In this document: positions 57,901 through 61,083 of the stretch, piece by piece
How the letters are laid out: the number at the start of each line of letters is the position of its first letter
Position numbering within the stretch: the first letter of the stretch is position 1
Origin: a virus
DNA: 61,083 nt
Virus record (IMG/VR): IMGVR_UViG_3300043640_000419
Coordinates: 1 to 61,083 of that record
Reading direction: 5' to 3' (one strand)
Translations under genes and position numbers: made by a program
The notes under the pieces: generated by a model
What the model was told of the DNA's origin: nothing
Seen by the model: the letters and a program-made list of their open reading frames with translations, nothing else
Databases searched by the model: none

Positions 57901-58514
57901 TGTCTATCAGCACCGGCGTGCACGCCGACAATGTTGCTCCGCCCGTCATTGCGCCGCGCACGCCCCGCCGCAAGAAGTCGAAGGCTCTCGGGCCCCAGGC
58001 TTTTGCGCAGCAGGTCGTCGATGCCTTGCTGCCTCTCGCCGATGGCGAGGAGCTTCGCGACGGGGTTGGCAGGAAGGACATCTACCTCGCGGTCGTACCC
58101 TTCTTCGCTGAGTTTACGATCGCCGATGCCGTGGCCTCGCACGCGATGTTCACGGCGGTTCGCGACTCGACGCCCTACGGGACCGGCGACAGATACACCG
58201 CCGCCTTCACCATCCTCGAGATACTGGAGGATTTCATCTGCGCCGCCTTCCCGTCCGGTCCGGAGTGCGTCGCGGCGATGGCCCACTTCGCCACGCTCAC
58301 CATGGATGGGACCGACGATCCGGTGGTGTGGCCTGATGGCTTCCGGAGCCTGCTGAAGCAGATCTGCACCGGCATCGGCCATCTTCGTAGCGGCAGTCGC
58401 TTTACGATGGGCGAGCGCTTTGGAGTTCCAGCAGGCACGTCCTTGGCCGCCTCGTGGGTAGGACGGTGCTGCGGCTTCAAGGAGTTCGCAGCGCTGCGGG
58501 AGCCGGAGGAGTGA
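57900..58514 (+). CDS. Hypothetical early protein, paralogue 2
   Basis: 204 residues from ATG 57900, sharing an A with the preceding TAA. RTPRRKKSKALGPQAFAQQV, VDALLPLADGEELRDGVGRK, DIYLAVVPFFAEFTIADAVA parallels the previous protein position by position. CxxC only once (RCCGF). Function unknown. Confidence 0.5.
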   Translation: MSISTGVHADNVAPPVIAPRTPRRKKSKALGPQAFAQQVVDALLPLADGEELRDGVGRKDIYLAVVPFFAEFTIADAVASHAMFTAVRDSTPYGTGDRYTAAFTILEILEDFICAAFPSGPECVAAMAHFATLTMDGTDDPVVWPDGFRSLLKQICTGIGHLRSGSRFTMGERFGVPAGTSLAASWVGRCCGFKEFAALREPEE

Positions 58515-58708
58515 AGGCCCCGAGAGCGAGCTGTGGATTCTGCGGCAGGGACAAGGACGCGGTGAAGATCTTGATCGTCAACGCCATCGGGATGGACGCC
58601 GCGATCTGCGATCAGTGCGTCGAGCGTGCCGTCGAAGAGGTCGACCGGCAGCGCGAGCAGCGGCGCACACGGAAAGCCGAGGCGACCAGGGAACGGAGCG
58701 GCGCATGA
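58511..58708 (+). CDS. ClpX-type C4 zinc finger protein
   Basis: 65 residues from GTG 58511 (GGAGGA nearby). CGFCGRDKDAVKILIVNAIG and AICDQCVERAVEEVD match the N-terminal zinc-binding domain of ClpX (zf-C4_ClpX) with both CxxC pairs. No AAA domain follows. A free zinc domain could dimerise with, or divert, host ClpX. Overlaps both neighbours by four bases. Confidence 0.75.
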   Translation: MKAPRASCGFCGRDKDAVKILIVNAIGMDAAICDQCVERAVEEVDRQREQRRTRKAEATRERSGA

Positions 58709-58953
58709 AGAAACCCGTCATGGTCCACATCGTCGACATGACTGTCGAAGAATTCCAAGAGGCCGCGGCCATGCATCGCTCGCGCGGCCAGCACACCACC
58801 GCCGACAACATGATGCGAATTCCTCCGATGTTGGCCGCGCTGACAGACGAGGAGCGCGCCGGCTTGCGTCGCCTGTCGGTGCGGGCGTTGCAGATCGAGT
58901 TGAGCAGGCTCGTCTTGGCGCACGAGGCTGCGCTGAAGGAGCTCGGCACATGA
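58705..58953 (+). CDS. Small hypothetical early protein
   Basis: 82 residues, MKKPVMVHIVDMTVEEFQEA, ALTDEERAGLRRLSVRALQI. One strand then helices. Starts within ATGA of the zinc-finger gene. Function unknown. Confidence 0.5.
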   Translation: MKKPVMVHIVDMTVEEFQEAAAMHRSRGQHTTADNMMRIPPMLAALTDEERAGLRRLSVRALQIELSRLVLAHEAALKELGT

Positions 58954-59183
58954 TGACGCGCACCCGCAAGCACCGGGCGCGCGTCAACCTCTATGTGGAG
59001 GCCGCCAGGCGCAACACGGAGCTGATGGCGGCGATAGACGTAGCTGGCGACGCGCTGCGTACTGCCCGCGGCACTCTGATGACCGCGATCCGGGCCGGCG
59101 TCGACCTGCCCGACTTCGACGCGGCCGAACACGCGACGGTCAAGAAGATCGACGCGGCGTTGGCGGCGCTGGAGTTCACATGA
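58950..59183 (+). CDS. Small hypothetical early protein
   Basis: 77 residues (MM start), basic N-terminus (TRTRKHRARVNLYVEAARRN), then helices to AALAALEFT. Overlaps neighbours by four bases. Function unknown. Confidence 0.5.
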   Translation: MMTRTRKHRARVNLYVEAARRNTELMAAIDVAGDALRTARGTLMTAIRAGVDLPDFDAAEHATVKKIDAALAALEFT

Positions 59184-59383
59184 GGTTGCACCTTGGCGCG
59201 CTCGATCCGGTGTTCGCGGTGACGGGCACCCCGACCTTCGGCCGCCATGCCGTGTCGTTTCCCAGCCGGGTGGGCTCGACGACGCGCCGAATCACATGGA
59301 TGTACGGGATCAGCTGGCAGACGAAGCGCGGCTTCGTGTTTATCGGCGTGCAGTTTCACGAGAAGCAGACGGGCGAGAGCTGA
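59180..59383 (+). CDS. Small hypothetical early protein
   Basis: 67 residues, MRLHLGALDPVFAVTGTPTF, RITWMYGISWQTKRGFVFIG. Beta-type composition. ATGA overlap with the gene upstream and two bases before the next start. Function unknown. Confidence 0.45.
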   Translation: MRLHLGALDPVFAVTGTPTFGRHAVSFPSRVGSTTRRITWMYGISWQTKRGFVFIGVQFHEKQTGES

Positions 59384-59385
59384 CC

Positions 59386-59679
59386 ATGGGTGCCCGCCCT
59401 CGCCTCTCGCGCGACTGGCCTTACCTGATGCGCCTCGCGACCGCCCGCGCCTATCTCGACGGCATGGCGCTGGTCAAATTCACCGCTCTAGTCGCGCCCC
59501 ACCTCGAGACCAAGATCGTCGGCGACGAGGTGCGGTACACCCGTCACTCGCTCGACGCCTGGATTGACGGCGGCGGCAAGCCGGGCAACCTTGAGACGCC
59601 CTCGGACCTCGCGCGGGCACTGCAGCAGGATGGCGATGACGACGATCAGGATCGCAGGCGTCAAGGGCTACGTCAGTAA
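59386..59679 (+). CDS. Excisionase-like small protein
   Basis: 97 residues from ATG 59386, three bases after the previous stop region. MGARPRLSRDWPYLMRLATA, RAYLDGMALVKFTALVAPHL and VGDEVRYTRHSLDAWIDGG resemble excisionase-type winged-helix proteins with a basic tail. It overlaps the integrase start by 50 bases, the expected place for xis. Directionality role inferred. Confidence 0.6.
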   Translation: MGARPRLSRDWPYLMRLATARAYLDGMALVKFTALVAPHLETKIVGDEVRYTRHSLDAWIDGGGKPGNLETPSDLARALQQDGDDDDQDRRRQGLRQ

Positions 59680-60796
59680 CGGCACGCCCTACTTCTACCT
59701 GCGCGCGAGCGGCGAGCGGATATTAGATCCCGCAACGAAGCAGCCGATCGACCCACTGCGCCAGCCCGAGGCATTCGTGGCGCGCGTCGAGGAGATGAAG
59801 AAGGCGCTGGCGGCACAGCCGGCGCCGGCGGCCGCCAAGGCCGGCACCCTGCTCGAGCTAGTCGAATTCTGGCGCGGCTCGCCCGGCACGGAGGGCCGGC
59901 CCAGGCGCGAGCCGTCGCTCGAATGGCTGGCGCTGAAGCCCGCGACCAAGATCAGCTACGAACGCATGGTCGACCCGGCGCGGGGCTACCTGCGGCGCGG
60001 GTTGCGCATGAAGCTTGACCGCATCTTCCTGTCGGCGCTCGACACCCCCAACGTCGTCACCTTCCGCGACAAGGTCGCCACGCGCTTCGGATTCTGGACC
60101 GGCAACTATGTGATCAAGGTGCTGCGGCCGCTGTTCAAATGGGCGAAGCTGCACGGCCACATGAAGACCAATCCGGCCGCCGATATCCCGCTGCTCAAGC
60201 GGCCGGACGGCATGGCGGTGCAGCACCCGTCCTGGACCGATATCGAGTTCGAGATCATGCTGGCTGCGGCGCGCGAGAAGCAGTGGGACGGCGTCGTGCT
60301 GACCTTCGCCCTGGCTCGTTTCGCCGGCTGGCCGATCGGCGATTGCGTAAACCAGCCGCCGTCGGCGTGGCAGGATCCGCGTCTGGTCTATATCCGCAAG
60401 AAGCGCGGCGGTGCCGGCAAGCTCAATAGCGTCAAGGCGCCGAAGCGGCTGGCCGAGATCCTGCGCGAGTTCGCCGCCGACACCAATGCCGAGACGCTGG
60501 TCACCAACCAGAGCGACGAGCGCTACACCGAGGACGGCATGCGCACGATGGTGTGGAAGCTCTGCACAGAGCTGGCCGAGCAGAAGAAGGTCCGTCCCGG
60601 ACTAAACATCCACGGCCTGCGCCACTCGCTCGGCAAGGAGCTTTACGAGCTCGGCCTCGAGCGCGAGGCGCGCAAGGCGATGATGGCGCACGAGAGCGAC
60701 GAGGCCAGCAAGGTGTACGAGCGCGACGGCGATCGCCGCATCCATGCCGACAAGGCGGTCGTGGCACTGAACAGGAATCGGAGAACCCGCAAGTGA
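59630..60796 (+). CDS. int: Phage tyrosine integrase (atypical first catalytic residue)
   Basis: 388 residues from ATG 59630 (second ATG 59636). Core-binding domain with LDTPNVVTFRDKVATRFGFW. Catalytic region: FAGWPIGDCVNQ where TGxRxGD is expected (Pro235 at the Arg I position), then HGLRHSLGKEL (His328, Arg331), His354 in MMAHESDEASK and Tyr363 in VYERDGDRR. So all but Arg I are present. A sequence change or an unusual family member. Expected to integrate the large prophage; att not visible. Confidence 0.8.
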   Translation: MAMTTIRIAGVKGYVSNGTPYFYLRASGERILDPATKQPIDPLRQPEAFVARVEEMKKALAAQPAPAAAKAGTLLELVEFWRGSPGTEGRPRREPSLEWLALKPATKISYERMVDPARGYLRRGLRMKLDRIFLSALDTPNVVTFRDKVATRFGFWTGNYVIKVLRPLFKWAKLHGHMKTNPAADIPLLKRPDGMAVQHPSWTDIEFEIMLAAAREKQWDGVVLTFALARFAGWPIGDCVNQPPSAWQDPRLVYIRKKRGGAGKLNSVKAPKRLAEILREFAADTNAETLVTNQSDERYTEDGMRTMVWKLCTELAEQKKVRPGLNIHGLRHSLGKELYELGLEREARKAMMAHESDEASKVYERDGDRRIHADKAVVALNRNRRTRK

Positions 60797-61083
60797 TGAT
60801 CGTCAACCAGAAATATCACTTCACGCCACCCAGCGGACCGCCGGATAGGCCGATCGTCGTGCTCGCTCTACAGGACTACTCGCCGGGACAGCAGCGCAAG
60901 ACTGACGTGTGGAAGATTGAACCGCCAGAAGGGCTCGCGGTGCTCTTCGGCAATCACGTCGAGTTCGATAGCTACCGATCGCTGATCGCCATGCTGGCGA
61001 CCACCTTTTGCCAAGGCGACCAGGCAGTAGCCGCGGAGCGCTTGGTTGCCGTCAGAACGGGAACAGAACAGGAAGGTGTCTAA
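60796..61083 (+). CDS. Hypothetical protein at the right end
   Basis: 95 residues from ATG 60796 (GTG 60793 possible), overlapping the integrase stop. MIVNQKYHFTPPSGPPDRPI, LALQDYSPGQQRKTDVWKIE, FGNHVEFDSYRSLIAMLATT. Alpha/beta, complete to TAA at the last base. May be the last phage gene or the first host gene. Function unknown. Confidence 0.5.
   Translation: MIVNQKYHFTPPSGPPDRPIVVLALQDYSPGQQRKTDVWKIEPPEGLAVLFGNHVEFDSYRSLIAMLATTFCQGDQAVAAERLVAVRTGTEQEGV

Overview
The window is high-GC DNA with tightly packed genes, frequent ATGA or TGATG overlaps, and alphaproteobacterial features. These include a DUF3309-type peptide, IntA/P4-type integrases beside 3' fragments of alphaproteobacterial tRNA-Phe and a tRNA-Ser-like gene, and a short conserved ORF with an AAFHSVK motif. 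An alphaproteobacterium (Hyphomicrobiales or Rhodospirillales-like) is the best guess. No rRNA, complete tRNA or housekeeping operon is present, so a narrower placement is not supported.

Layout. (1) 1-11.1 kb is a decayed integrated region. It holds a radC-like gene broken by an in-frame TGA, small host-like ORFs (ribbon-helix-helix, a secreted DxDxDG-repeat protein), a prophage scrap (scaffold-like, NlpC-like and DUF6445 genes), a broken DnaB-N/AAA ATPase replication module, PC4 and AlpA-like genes, and an IntA-type integrase carrying an amber codon and a frameshifting deletion beside a tRNA-Ser-like 3' end. (2) 11.1-13.8 kb holds an intact IntA-type integrase, a convergent excisionase-like gene and a 45-nt 3' fragment of tRNA-Phe. 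(3) 13.8-16.3 kb is a loose stretch with a short secreted TonB-domain protein, a two-TM protein framed by a 30-bp inverted repeat, and small ORFs. (4) About 16.3-60.8 kb is a largely complete tailed-phage (siphovirus-type) prophage.

The large prophage reads as follows. Rightward small early genes end in a multi-HTH DNA-binding protein (16.9-20.4 kb). A leftward late operon then covers, from right to left, TerS, TerL (GpA), connector, lambda-type portal, S49 protease, scaffold-like protein, decoration-like protein, Mu gpT-like capsid protein, head-tail joining genes, tail tube, tail chaperones, tape measure, distal tail, NlpC-like and tip proteins, a beta-helix tailspike, and a lysis block with holin-like proteins and a muramidase (46.3 down to 20.4 kb). 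A leftward replication block (53.4 to 46.5 kb) encodes a Rmf-like/ParB-like fusion, an O-like initiator with internal 12-bp iterons, a loader-like protein and DnaB; an acyl carrier protein gene is inserted here on the opposite strand. The switch at 54.2-55.3 kb pairs a YdaS/Cro-like gene with a CI-like repressor that lacks the S24 catalytic serine. A rightward operon of overlapping small genes (Rha-KilAC antirepressor, ClpX-type zinc finger and others) runs into a tyrosine recombinase at 59.6-60.8 kb.

Working together: CI-like and YdaS-like proteins probably share CTGTTGT operators; the Rha-KilAC protein is a candidate anti-repressor replacing RecA-driven induction; the replication block would start DNA synthesis at iterons in the initiator gene; and TerS/TerL would package at a cos-like repeat region just upstream of terS. 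The three integrases and two tRNA fragments suggest repeated insertions at tRNA genes. These functional links are inference from order and family.
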